In this document: in pieces, positions 1-7,499 of the stretch
How the letters are laid out: each line of letters starts with the position of its first letter
Position numbering within the stretch: the stretch's first letter is position 1
NCBI RefSeq assembly: GCF_001485495.1
Contig: NZ_BCNF01000069.1
Span: 1-51,348, forward strand
DNA from: Gordonia desulfuricans NBRC 100010
GTDB lineage: Bacteria > Actinomycetota > Actinomycetes > Mycobacteriales > Mycobacteriaceae
DNA: 51,348 nucleotides
Reading direction: 5' to 3'
The notes under the pieces: model-generated
What the model was told of the DNA's origin: nothing
Database searches by the model: none
Seen by the model: only the letters and a program-made list of their open reading frames with translations
Made by a program: the position numbers and the translations under genes

Positions 1-6
1 GAACCA

Positions 7-633
7 CTAGATGCCGCCGAGAGTCCGCGTCGCCAGTCCGATCACCACCGGAACGATCCCCAGACAGATGAACGCGGGCAGGAAACACAGGCCGAGTGGA
101 CCGCTGACCATCACCCCGGCCCGCTCGGCACGCGCCAGGGCATCGTCGTGGGCCTGGCGTCGTACCGACTCGGCCAGACCGGAAACTCCCTGGGACAGGG
201 CAGAACCCGAACGCGCGGAGCGTCGCGCGAGAGTGGCCAGATCATCGAAGTGCACCGCGGGTCTCGCGTGGGTCCGCCTCCGGGCGAACCGACCGGCCGG
301 GATGCTCTCGGTTGCGGCCCAGGCACGTTCGGGATCGGCACCGAGTTCGAGGAGTTCGGCGGTGGCCGTCAGCGGCACGGCCAGCGACTCCGGTGCACTG
401 CCCGCGGCCACCCGCGCCGCCGCCGACACCGGCAGCCCGGCTCGCAAGCACACCGCGAACAGGTCGAGGCATGCCGCGACGGCGAACGGGTCGTCGCCCG
501 CCCGGGATACGCCCAGCCACCGGGGTTCGCCGGACCGGCGCGATGGCGAACCGGTGACCCGGCACAGCCGCCACCGCGGACCGGGCCAGCACCAGCACGC
601 CACGGCCAGACACAGCAGGACCGGCGGACTCAT
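7..633 (-). CDS. tadC: Type II secretion/Flp pilus F-domain protein TadC
   Basis: This 208-residue protein is the last of four overlapping minus-strand genes. In Tad/Flp systems TadC-type proteins are inner-membrane platform subunits that act with TadB and the TadA ATPase. The central part (about residues 50-170) is alpha-helical with conserved Arg/Ala-rich helices typical of the T2SF domain, and a strong membrane segment lies near the C-terminus (about 176-200). The N-terminus is also hydrophobic. The ATG overlaps the tadB stop as ATGA, so translation is probably coupled. It resembles the M. tuberculosis Rv3657c neighbourhood. The pilin and TadE/F genes expected downstream would lie outside the window. 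Confidence 0.82.
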   Translation of the reverse strand: MSPPVLLCLAVACWCWPGPRWRLCRVTGSPSRRSGEPRWLGVSRAGDDPFAVAACLDLFAVCLRAGLPVSAAARVAAGSAPESLAVPLTATAELLELGADPERAWAATESIPAGRFARRRTHARPAVHFDDLATLARRSARSGSALSQGVSGLAESVRRQAHDDALARAERAGVMVSGPLGLCFLPAFICLGIVPVVIGLATRTLGGI

Positions 634-1463
634 CGGGTGAGCACCTTGTCGGTGATCCGATCCGACCAGATCATCCCGGCTGCGACCAGGGCGGTACCGA
701 TGACGAGCAGGATGCCACCGAGCCCACCCCCGGTGAGCGTCTGCAGCGGGCGCGCACCGGTGGCCTGCCCGAGCGCGATCCCCAGCAGCGGCAGCACGGC
801 GAGAACGGTGGCGGTGGCCCGCGGTCCAGCCAGTCCGGCGCGCGTGCGTTCGATGAACGCCTTGCGCGCCAGCAGGTCGGCACGCAGGGCTTCGAGCAGG
901 TCGGCGAGCGAGAGACCGTGGGTATCCGATGTCTGCCAGGCCACCGCGATCCGTACCCAGGAGGTATCACCGCTCTCGGCGAGGCCGACGGCGTCGGGGA
1001 CGCCGCCGCCCAGTTCCGCACGCCCGGCGAGGACGGCCAACGCATCGGCCACCTCCCCGGGTCCGGCTCGCGCCGCCGCCATCTCGGTGGCGGCGGCCGA
1101 GCACGCGCGGGCCGGGGGCGCACCCACCGCGAGTTCGGCGATCATCAACGACAGCGCGGTCAGCAGGTCGTCTCGCCGACGGTCGGCGGCATCGCGGCGA
1201 TCCCGGCCGCGGCGACGCCACCCGAGCAGTCCGGCGATGATCCCCACGGCAACCGCCATCGACACCCCGCCGACGAGTGTCGCGACCACGATCCCGGCGA
1301 CCGCGGCCACCGGTCCCCGAACCCGGTTACCCGCCAACCGAACCCGAGTTCCCGGTGAACCCGATGTCGCCGCGGCCACGCGGTGATCGGCTCGCCCCGG
1401 CCCCCACAGCAGTACCGCCACGGCCGTCGCCAGCGGGATCACCGCAGGTGCCCATCCGGTCAT
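630..1463 (-). CDS. tadB: Type II secretion/Flp pilus F-domain protein TadB
   Basis: A 277-residue polytopic protein of the TadB family, the partner of TadC in the inner-membrane platform of a Tad secretion machine. Two hydrophobic stretches occupy about residues 3-20 and 45-80, the T2SF helical domain lies in the middle, and two more membrane segments lie at the C-terminus. The reading frame extends far upstream, but the ATG at 1463 is chosen because it overlaps the tadA stop as ATGA, as do the other junctions in this operon. Order and strand match the ssd-tadA-tadB-tadC arrangement of mycobacteria. Confidence 0.85.
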   Translation of the reverse strand: MTGWAPAVIPLATAVAVLLWGPGRADHRVAAATSGSPGTRVRLAGNRVRGPVAAVAGIVVATLVGGVSMAVAVGIIAGLLGWRRRGRDRRDAADRRRDDLLTALSLMIAELAVGAPPARACSAAATEMAAARAGPGEVADALAVLAGRAELGGGVPDAVGLAESGDTSWVRIAVAWQTSDTHGLSLADLLEALRADLLARKAFIERTRAGLAGPRATATVLAVLPLLGIALGQATGARPLQTLTGGGLGGILLVIGTALVAAGMIWSDRITDKVLTR

Positions 1464-2629
1464 CGTGCTGCCACCATCTGCTCGAAGAGATGATGATGGG
1501 CGGTGAATCCACTGCCGCGCAACCAGATCGGCACCACACTGACCAGTCCGTCGGTACCGCGGGCGAGGACCCCGATCTCGGCGAGCCCCCGCACGCCGTC
1601 GACGGTGCGCGACACCCCGAGCACGATCTGGACCGCGGCGGCCAGCTGACTGTGCAGCGCATCGCGACCCATTCCGCCGAGCGCGGCGAGGGCCTCCATC
1701 CGGGCCGGGACCTCCGCGGTGGAGTTGGCGTGCAGCGTGCCCCCGCTCCCGTCGTGACCGGTGTTGAGGGCGGTCAGCAGATCGATCACCTCGGCACCCC
1801 GCACCTCGCCGACGACGATCCGGTCGGGCCGCATCCGCAACGCCTGGCGCACCAGCACCCGCACCGGGACCTCCCCCGCGCCTTCGACATTCGCCGTCCT
1901 GGCCACCAGCCGAACGACATGCGGATGTGCCGGGGTCAGCTCCTGGGCGTCCTCCACGCACAGCACCCGCTCGGCATCACCCATCTGCCCGATCAGCGCT
2001 CCGAGCAGGGTGGTCTTGCCGCTGCCGGTACCGCCGACGATGAGGAACGACAGACGCGCGGAGAGGATCGCCCGGATCACCGCGACCGCATCGGCGGGAA
2101 TCGCATCCGAGGCGACCAGCGCGTCGAATCCCATTCCGGTGCTGCGGAGGACACGCAAGGACAGACATGTTCCGTCCGCCGCGAGAGGCGGGATCACCGC
2201 ATGGAGTCGCACCGTGTATCCGCGGCGACCGAGGTTCGACAGCTGTCCGTCCACCCAGGGCTGGGCGTCGTCGAGACGACGGCCGGCACCGAGCGCGAGC
2301 CGACCGGCGAGCCGGCGGACCGCGGCGTCGTCGTCGAAGGTGATGGGCGTGAGTTCCAGTCCCGCACCACGATCGACCCACACCCGGTGCGGCCCGACGA
2401 CGAGGATGTCGGCGATCGACGGTTCCGCGAGCAGCTCCTCGAGCCGTCCGGCACCGGTCAGTTCGGTCTGCAGATACCGCAACGCCGACAACAGGTCGGT
2501 GTCGCCCAGTACGCCGCCGGATTCGGCCCGGATGGCATCGGCGATCAGCTCCGCGGTCGGCTCCGCGGCCGCCCCCGCCAACCGCGTCCGCACCCTCTCC
2601 AGCAGTGCCTCGTCGCTGCGCCCGGTCAT
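1460..2629 (-). CDS. tadA: TadA-type secretion ATPase (CpaF family)
   Basis: A 389-residue hexameric secretion ATPase predicted to power Tad/Flp pilus assembly at the cytoplasmic face of the membrane. An N-terminal helical domain precedes the ATPase core. Walker A GGTGSGKTT lies at about residues 199-207, the Walker B region IVVGEVRG at about 271-278, and the CpaF motif GGTLHAN at about 296-302, followed by conserved Arg residues. Length and motif order are normal for the family. The ATG overlaps the ssd stop (ATGA). Orthologue of Rv3659c by synteny. Confidence 0.92.
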   Translation of the reverse strand: MTGRSDEALLERVRTRLAGAAAEPTAELIADAIRAESGGVLGDTDLLSALRYLQTELTGAGRLEELLAEPSIADILVVGPHRVWVDRGAGLELTPITFDDDAAVRRLAGRLALGAGRRLDDAQPWVDGQLSNLGRRGYTVRLHAVIPPLAADGTCLSLRVLRSTGMGFDALVASDAIPADAVAVIRAILSARLSFLIVGGTGSGKTTLLGALIGQMGDAERVLCVEDAQELTPAHPHVVRLVARTANVEGAGEVPVRVLVRQALRMRPDRIVVGEVRGAEVIDLLTALNTGHDGSGGTLHANSTAEVPARMEALAALGGMGRDALHSQLAAAVQIVLGVSRTVDGVRGLAEIGVLARGTDGLVSVVPIWLRGSGFTAHHHLFEQMVAAR

Positions 2630-3684
2630 GCGGCCCGCTCACCGATCCGCGCGGCCTGCACGATCGCACGTGCCGCCCGCCGCAGCGGCGACCGTGTCCC
2701 CAGACGGAGACGGCCGTCTTCCAGGGCACCCGGCAGTCGTGGGTCCGGGCGGTACGCGGCCAGCACCGCCATCCCGACCGCATCGGCGATCTGCGCGGCC
2801 CGCAACCCGCCCGGTGCGGGGCCGCGTACCGCCAGCCCCACCCCGACGGCGTCGTGCAGCAGCCTGGCCGCGACCTGGCGGGCGGCGGCGCACCCCGCGA
2901 CGGTCGCCGTGGTCACCAGCACCACCAGATCCACGGATTCGACGACCCCACGCACCACCGCGGAATCCGCACGAGGCAGATCCACCACCACCAGATCCCC
3001 GTGTGCGCGACCGGCATCCACGGTGGCCAGCACGGCATCGGCGGTGACCGGACGCGGATCGTCGCGCCGTCCGGCGAGCACCGACAACCGATCGCCGACC
3101 GCAGGCAGCGCCCGGTGCAACGCCTGCCCGCTCACCGTGCCACCCTCGAGAGTGAGGTCTTGCCAACGCAATCCGGGCCGGTCCTCGACACCCAGCGTGA
3201 GGTCCAGGCCACCGCCCAGGTCGTCGGCGTCGAGCAACAGCACCCGGTCACCGTCGTCGACGGCCACCGATGCCGCCGCCGCGGCGAGCACCGATGCCCC
3301 GGCACCGCCATGCGCCCCGATCACCGCGATCCCGCCGCCCCCGGCGCGGCGGGGCATCCGCAGATCGGTCAGTCGCCGGACCAGATGGCCCTCGTCGGCG
3401 GGGAGCAGTGCGGCCTCACCGGCCCCGAGATCGATCGCCGCCCGCCACACCGCAGGCGGTGGCTCTCCTGCGGCCACGAGCAGCACGCCGTCTCGCCGCG
3501 GCACCGATGCCGACCGCAATGCGGTCACCGCCTCGGGATCGGCCACCACCGCCCGCGCCCGCAACCACTCCGCCCGACACGACGCCGGCTCCCCGACCAC
3601 CATCCGGTACCCCGCGGCGGCGGCACACCGGGCGACGTCATCACGCAGATCCGCGTGGACAAGGACGAGAAGGGTCTCGGACAT
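2626..3684 (-). CDS. ssd: Septum-site-determining/CpaE-like MinD-fold protein Ssd
   Basis: A 352-residue protein related to M. tuberculosis Ssd (Rv3660c) and CpaE, which place or regulate Tad systems or septation. The first ~130 residues form a receiver-like domain and the rest a MinD/ParA-type fold. The P-loop position reads GAHGGAGAS, which lacks the signature lysine of a deviant Walker A. The later LLLDADDLGGGLD segment keeps the MinD switch-like aspartates, so the protein may not hydrolyse ATP normally. ATG 3684 is preferred over an upstream frame extension of 46 residues rich in Ser/Arg/Cys that looks non-coding. First gene of the tad operon. Confidence 0.83.
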   Translation of the reverse strand: MSETLLVLVHADLRDDVARCAAAAGYRMVVGEPASCRAEWLRARAVVADPEAVTALRSASVPRRDGVLLVAAGEPPPAVWRAAIDLGAGEAALLPADEGHLVRRLTDLRMPRRAGGGGIAVIGAHGGAGASVLAAAAASVAVDDGDRVLLLDADDLGGGLDLTLGVEDRPGLRWQDLTLEGGTVSGQALHRALPAVGDRLSVLAGRRDDPRPVTADAVLATVDAGRAHGDLVVVDLPRADSAVVRGVVESVDLVVLVTTATVAGCAAARQVAARLLHDAVGVGLAVRGPAPGGLRAAQIADAVGMAVLAAYRPDPRLPGALEDGRLRLGTRSPLRRAARAIVQAARIGERAA

Positions 3685-3805
3685 GCCGCCATCCTGCGCG
3701 CCCCGGCCACCGGAACCCGGTGATCGGCAGCGCTGCGACCGCCACGCTGTGGACGGCCGTCGAACTGTGCACAGCCGGTGGCCGTCGGCGGGTGAGTACG
3801 TCGCG

Positions 3806-4600
3806 CTACAGCACGAGTCCACCGTCCACCGGTAGGGTCACGCCGGTGATGAACCTGGCCTCGTCCGTGGCGAGAAACAATGCGGCATAACCGATGTCCC
3901 AGCCGGTCCCCTCCACCCCGAGCGGGGCCGCGTTCTTGCGCGCCTCACGCATCCAGTCCGCCATCGGAGCATCGTCCTGATCGGGCCGCACCCCCTTCGC
4001 CCATGCATGCGGGGTGTAGACGGCGCCGGGCTGGATGCAGTTGACCCGGATGTTCTCCCGGCCGTGGTCGAGGGCGAGCGCCCGGGTCATGGCCTCGATC
4101 GCACCCTTCGACGCGGCATAGGTGGCCAGACCACCGCCCTTGCGGCTCGCCGTCGACGAGATGTTGATGATCGACCCGCCACCCTCGGCGGCCATCACCG
4201 GGATGACGTGGCGGGCGGTGTACATCGACCCGGTGACATTGATCCGGAAGACCCGGTCCCACTGCTCGTCGGTGATCTCCCCGATCCGGCCCCACGCCTC
4301 GATCCCGACGTTGTTGTCGAGGATGTCGATCCGCCCCCAACGGCGGACGGCGTCGGCGACGAGTGCCTTGACGTCGGCCTCGTTCGCGACGTCGGCCTCG
4401 AACACCGCCGCCTCACCGCCTTCCTCGGCGATGGCGGCGGCGGTCACCTCGGCGGCCTCGATACGGTTGTCCACCAACAGGACCCGGGCACCCTCCCGGG
4501 CCATCAGGATCGCGGTGGCCTTGCCGTTGCCGAGGCCGTCCTCAAATGACCCCGCCCCGGTGACGATGGCGGTCTTACCGGCGAGACGTCCGGTACTCAT
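3806..4600 (-). CDS. SDR family NAD(P)-dependent oxidoreductase
   Basis: A 264-residue classical short-chain dehydrogenase/reductase. The cofactor loop TGAGSFEDGLGNGKA spans residues 14-28 and the NNVG structural motif residues 96-99. The catalytic set Asn121, Ser148/149, Tyr161 and Lys165 (YAASK) is intact, so the enzyme should be active. An acidic residue after beta-2 (LLVDN) suggests NAD(H) preference. ATG 4600 is chosen over a start 7 codons earlier because AAAGGA sits just before it. Last gene of the run MBL-VOC-CMD-SDR on the minus strand, so it probably oxidises or reduces an intermediate of that pathway. Substrate not deducible. Confidence 0.88.
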   Translation of the reverse strand: MSTGRLAGKTAIVTGAGSFEDGLGNGKATAILMAREGARVLLVDNRIEAAEVTAAAIAEEGGEAAVFEADVANEADVKALVADAVRRWGRIDILDNNVGIEAWGRIGEITDEQWDRVFRINVTGSMYTARHVIPVMAAEGGGSIINISSTASRKGGGLATYAASKGAIEAMTRALALDHGRENIRVNCIQPGAVYTPHAWAKGVRPDQDDAPMADWMREARKNAAPLGVEGTGWDIGYAALFLATDEARFITGVTLPVDGGLVL

Positions 4601-4648
4601 ATCTGTCCTTTCCTGACGCACGAGGCGTCGACGTAGGGGGTGAGACGG

Positions 4649-5239
4649 TCAAAACTGCTCGATGGTCACGCCGAAGGTGTTCAGGAAGTTGCTGACCAAC
4701 TGGTAGAAGCCGACGGTGAGAACGAGGGCGGCGAGCTGGTCGACGTCGAGGATCGTCCGGGCGGCGTCACGCTCGTCGTCGGTGAGCGTGTGCCGGTCCA
4801 GCAGTGCGTTGGCGAGTTCGATCAGGAGCTTCTCGGCCGGTTCGACGGCGTCGAGATCACCGGACCCCGCGGCGGCGATCGCGGCGTCGCCGAGTCCGAC
4901 GGCGCGTGCGATGTTGACGTGATGGTGGATCTCGTACGGCGCCTCGTATCGGTGACCCACCCGCAGGATGACCAGCTCCCGCCACACCGGCGGCAGCGAA
5001 TTGGCCATGAACATGTCGGTGGCCATGGTCAGGAACGACGGTGCGAGGCCGGGACTGTGGGTCACCATGCGATAGACGTGGATGTTGCCGCGCTGGGCGA
5101 CGGCCTCACGCAGCTCCGCAGGCAGCGCATCGAGGTCAGGCAGCTGCATCGGGGTGTTCTTGAGCGCGGTACCGGTCGGGTGGTCCCCGGTCTGGCGGCT
5201 GTCGGTCGGGCGGTTGTCGGTCTGGCGGTTGTCGGTCAC
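4649..5239 (-). CDS. Carboxymuconolactone decarboxylase (CMD/AhpD-like) family protein
   Basis: A 196-residue all-helical CMD-family protein. The family core begins around residue 31 and includes the signature stretch EAPYEIHHHVNIARAVG, where several His and a Glu replace the CxxC of AhpD peroxidases. A lyase or decarboxylase-type role is therefore more likely than a thiol peroxidase. The GTG start overlaps the VOC stop (GTGA). The first ~17 residues are an odd Asp/Asn/Arg/Gln/Thr-rich tail made by a 15-bp tandem repeat; Met31 is an alternative start. Co-transcription with SDR, VOC and lactonase-like genes fits a ring or lactone degradation pathway. Confidence 0.82.
   Translation of the reverse strand: MTDNRQTDNRPTDSRQTGDHPTGTALKNTPMQLPDLDALPAELREAVAQRGNIHVYRMVTHSPGLAPSFLTMATDMFMANSLPPVWRELVILRVGHRYEAPYEIHHHVNIARAVGLGDAAIAAAGSGDLDAVEPAEKLLIELANALLDRHTLTDDERDAARTILDVDQLAALVLTVGFYQLVSNFLNTFGVTIEQF
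5190..5234 (-). repeat. Three 15-bp tandem repeats coding the CMD protein tail
   Basis: On the plus strand the unit reads GTCTGGCGGTTGTCG; copies at 5190-5204, 5205-5219 and 5220-5234 differ by at most two bases. On the coding strand they give pentapeptides of the type DNRQT, DNRPT and DSRQT. The period keeps the frame, so copy number can vary without breaking the gene. Confidence 0.92.
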
Positions 5240-5760
5240 GGTGTCACTCGAATCGGGTCGGTGCCGTCCCAGGTGGCGGCAGTGTTCTTGATGTAGTCGA
5301 AGACCTGCCCCTTCGGACCGCTGATGTCGGAGATCTCGACGACGGTCCCGGGGTCGAATTCGGTAGCAAAGTAGGCGAATCGGCCCTGTTCGCCGCCGAT
5401 GGCACCCTCGTGCAGGACAGTGAATCCCGCGGCGATCGCCTTGTCGTAGAGCGATTGGTAGTCGTCGGTCCAGTACGCGACGTGCTGGGCGCCCTCGTGG
5501 CCGGCGTCGAGGAAGTCGAGGTATCCGGAGGGCGCATCGTTGTGCTGTTGGATCAGTTCCAGTTGTATGTCACCGGAGTTCGCCAGCGCGATGCTCATCT
5601 GGACGGGCGAGTCCTCGCCGCGATACCGGAAGTAGTCGGTCTGGATGTCCTTGACGATGAACCACGGGCCGACGCCGAGTTCCAGCCATTTGTGGACCGA
5701 GGCGTCCAGATCTCTGACGACATAACCGATCTGGCGGATCTCGCCGAACAGTCGACTCAT
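5236..5760 (-). CDS. VOC family protein (glyoxalase/dioxygenase fold)
   Basis: A 174-residue vicinal-oxygen-chelate protein. It starts with the typical first strand GEIRQIGYVVRDLDASVHKW, has EGAQHVAYW in the second module, and ends with FDPGTVVEIS; these positions normally carry His/Glu metal ligands. Such proteins act as epimerases, glyoxalases, isomerases or extradiol dioxygenases. ATG 5760 is preceded by AGAAGGGA, a strong ribosome-binding site, and replaces a much longer upstream frame. It overlaps the CMD start by 4 nt. The exact reaction cannot be read from the sequence. Confidence 0.85.
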   Translation of the reverse strand: MSRLFGEIRQIGYVVRDLDASVHKWLELGVGPWFIVKDIQTDYFRYRGEDSPVQMSIALANSGDIQLELIQQHNDAPSGYLDFLDAGHEGAQHVAYWTDDYQSLYDKAIAAGFTVLHEGAIGGEQGRFAYFATEFDPGTVVEISDISGPKGQVFDYIKNTAATWDGTDPIRVTP

Positions 5761-5840
5761 GTGATGTCCCTTCTGGGTGTGGTGCGGTGGAGGAGGTACG
5801 GGGTGGTGGGCAGGCGGGATGGCCGGGGCGATCCGACGGA

Positions 5841-6605
5841 TCAGCCCAGACGCGCGGGGGCCTGGGGAACGGTCGCCCAGAAGTCGAGGTCGTGGCCGAA
5901 CATGATGGTCGATCCCGCGGCCTGCAGGGCCCGGAAGCACTCGAGCGAGGCCATCGCGGACTCCGGGTCGGCGATCACGCCCGGGAGCGTCAGCGTCTCC
6001 AGCGACTCCTGGAGGTAGCAGGCGTCGCCACACAGGACGAACTCGCCCGCATCGGTGCGGACCCGCGCCGACTGGTGACCGGGGGTGTGCCCGTAGGTGG
6101 GGAAGAGCACGACACTGCCGTCGCCGAAGAGATCATGCTCGCCGTCGACCAGACGCCGGGGCTGGCCCGTGTCGTAGTCGGCGTCGATGTAGCCGCGCAG
6201 CTCGCCGCCCTCGTCGGCGGCGGTGACCTCACGTCCCTGCAGCACGATCTCGGCGTTGGGTACCTGCGCGTTGCCGCCACAGTGGTCGAAGTGCAGATGC
6301 GAGTTGATCACGTGGTCGATCGATCCGGGGTCGACGTCGAGGGCCCGTAGCCGCGCGGCGAGATCCTCGCCGACGGTGTAGTCGAAGACGTGCAGGGCCG
6401 CGAGCAGGTCGCCGACGTGGCCGGCCGGATCGTCGGAGTCCTGGATGGCCGGGCTCATGCCGGTGTCGAAGACGGCCCGGCCGCACGGGTGCTCGATCAG
6501 ATAGGAGGTGACGGGCACCGTGGTGTTTCCCTCCCGCCCCTCGAGCAGGATCGCGGTCGGGATGGTGACGTGCCCCAACGTCATCGCCGACAGTCTGACG
6601 GTCAT
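5841..6605 (-). CDS. Metallo-beta-lactamase hydrolase, N-acyl homoserine lactonase-like
   Basis: A 254-residue MBL-fold hydrolase. The zinc motif HLHFDHCGG lies at residues 103-111, a further His pair at GHTPGH, an Asp at CGDACY and a late His at FGHD, so a dinuclear site is complete. The family-level match is to AttM/AiiA-like lactonases, which open lactone rings; the physiological lactone here is unknown and need not be a quorum signal. RBS AAGGGGGAA precedes ATG 6605. First gene of the catabolic operon, divergent from tetR across an intergenic region with two operators. Confidence 0.85.
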   Translation of the reverse strand: MTVRLSAMTLGHVTIPTAILLEGREGNTTVPVTSYLIEHPCGRAVFDTGMSPAIQDSDDPAGHVGDLLAALHVFDYTVGEDLAARLRALDVDPGSIDHVINSHLHFDHCGGNAQVPNAEIVLQGREVTAADEGGELRGYIDADYDTGQPRRLVDGEHDLFGDGSVVLFPTYGHTPGHQSARVRTDAGEFVLCGDACYLQESLETLTLPGVIADPESAMASLECFRALQAAGSTIMFGHDLDFWATVPQAPARLG

Positions 6606-6668
6606 GGTTCCCCCTTCTTTCCGGTGTCACCGCAGGTCAGAGATGTCCACCTGGGTCGATACCAGATA

Positions 6669-6704
6669 TATCTACGTCGTAGATAGATTGTCTACACGGT
6701 AGAC
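6669..6704. promoter_or_regulatory. Two TetR-type palindromic operators
   Basis: TATCTACGTCGTAGATA (6669-6685) is a perfect 17-bp palindrome and GTCTACACGGTAGAC (6690-6704) a perfect 15-bp one. Both contain TCTACnnnGTAGA, and their centres are 20 bp apart, about two helical turns. They lie between the divergent lactonase operon and tetR and overlap plausible -10 elements, which is what an autoregulated TetR switch would look like. Confidence 0.85.
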
Positions 6705-6731
6705 TTAATCGACACAAGGGGGTACGGGAGA

Positions 6732-7490
6732 ATGCGACGCATGAATGTCGATCGGCCGGACGGAACTCCCGCGGCGCCCACCCGGCCCCGGCGCGGCCGG
6801 CCACGGAAGTCCGAGGTGGGCCTGAACAGGGAACGCATCCTCGAGGCGACGGCCGGCCTCATCAACGACGGCGGGACCGACAAGCTCACCATGCGTGCGA
6901 TCTCGCTCGTATTGGGCGTCGACGCGATGAGCCTGTACCGCCACTTCGCCAACAAGGACGAGCTGCTCGACGGCGTCGCCCTACGCTTCCTCGATGCACT
7001 GCCCTGGCCGACGCCCACCGGCGACCTGACGACCGACATCCGGGAACTGTCGCTCGGGTTCCGGCAGGCCGCGGCCGCCGAGCCGCAGGTGGCGGTGCTG
7101 CTGCTGACCCGACAACTGGGCTCGATGACCGGTCTGGCCCTGACCGACTCGGCCCTCGGGGTACTGCGCGCGGCAGGCTTCACCCCCGACGACGCCGTGC
7201 ACGGCTTCCGGAGCGTCTTCGCGTTCCTCGTCGGCACCGTCCTCCGGGAGTCGTCGGTCGGCCCGACGTTCGCCGACAAGGACTTCGCCGACCAGAACTA
7301 CCGGATCGAGAACCGGGGCGGCCTGGTCGACCGGCGCGACGAGTTGCTGTCGGCGGGCCTGCACAATGTCGCCGAATCGGCGAGTTCCCTGGCCGCACTC
7401 GACCACGATCGCGAATTCGAGTTCGGCCTCGACGTGCTGATCGGTGGGCTCGAACGGTACCTGGCCACCACACGTGGCGAGGACTCGTGA
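6732..7490 (+). CDS. TetR family transcriptional regulator
   Basis: A 252-residue repressor with an Arg/Pro-rich arm (RRGRPRKSEV), then a TetR helix-turn-helix (about residues 30-78, LTMRAISLVLGVDAMSLYRH) and a long ligand-binding domain of the TetR_C type, larger than the usual ~200 residues. ATG 6741 is an alternative start; each has a G-rich RBS. The gene is divergent from the MBL-VOC-CMD-SDR operon, and the two matching palindromes upstream make it the likely local repressor, induced by a pathway substrate or product. Only 9 nt separate its stop from the convergent glycosyltransferase gene. Confidence 0.9.
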   Translation: MRRMNVDRPDGTPAAPTRPRRGRPRKSEVGLNRERILEATAGLINDGGTDKLTMRAISLVLGVDAMSLYRHFANKDELLDGVALRFLDALPWPTPTGDLTTDIRELSLGFRQAAAAEPQVAVLLLTRQLGSMTGLALTDSALGVLRAAGFTPDDAVHGFRSVFAFLVGTVLRESSVGPTFADKDFADQNYRIENRGGLVDRRDELLSAGLHNVAESASSLAALDHDREFEFGLDVLIGGLERYLATTRGEDS

Positions 7491-7499
7491 TCCTCCCGG

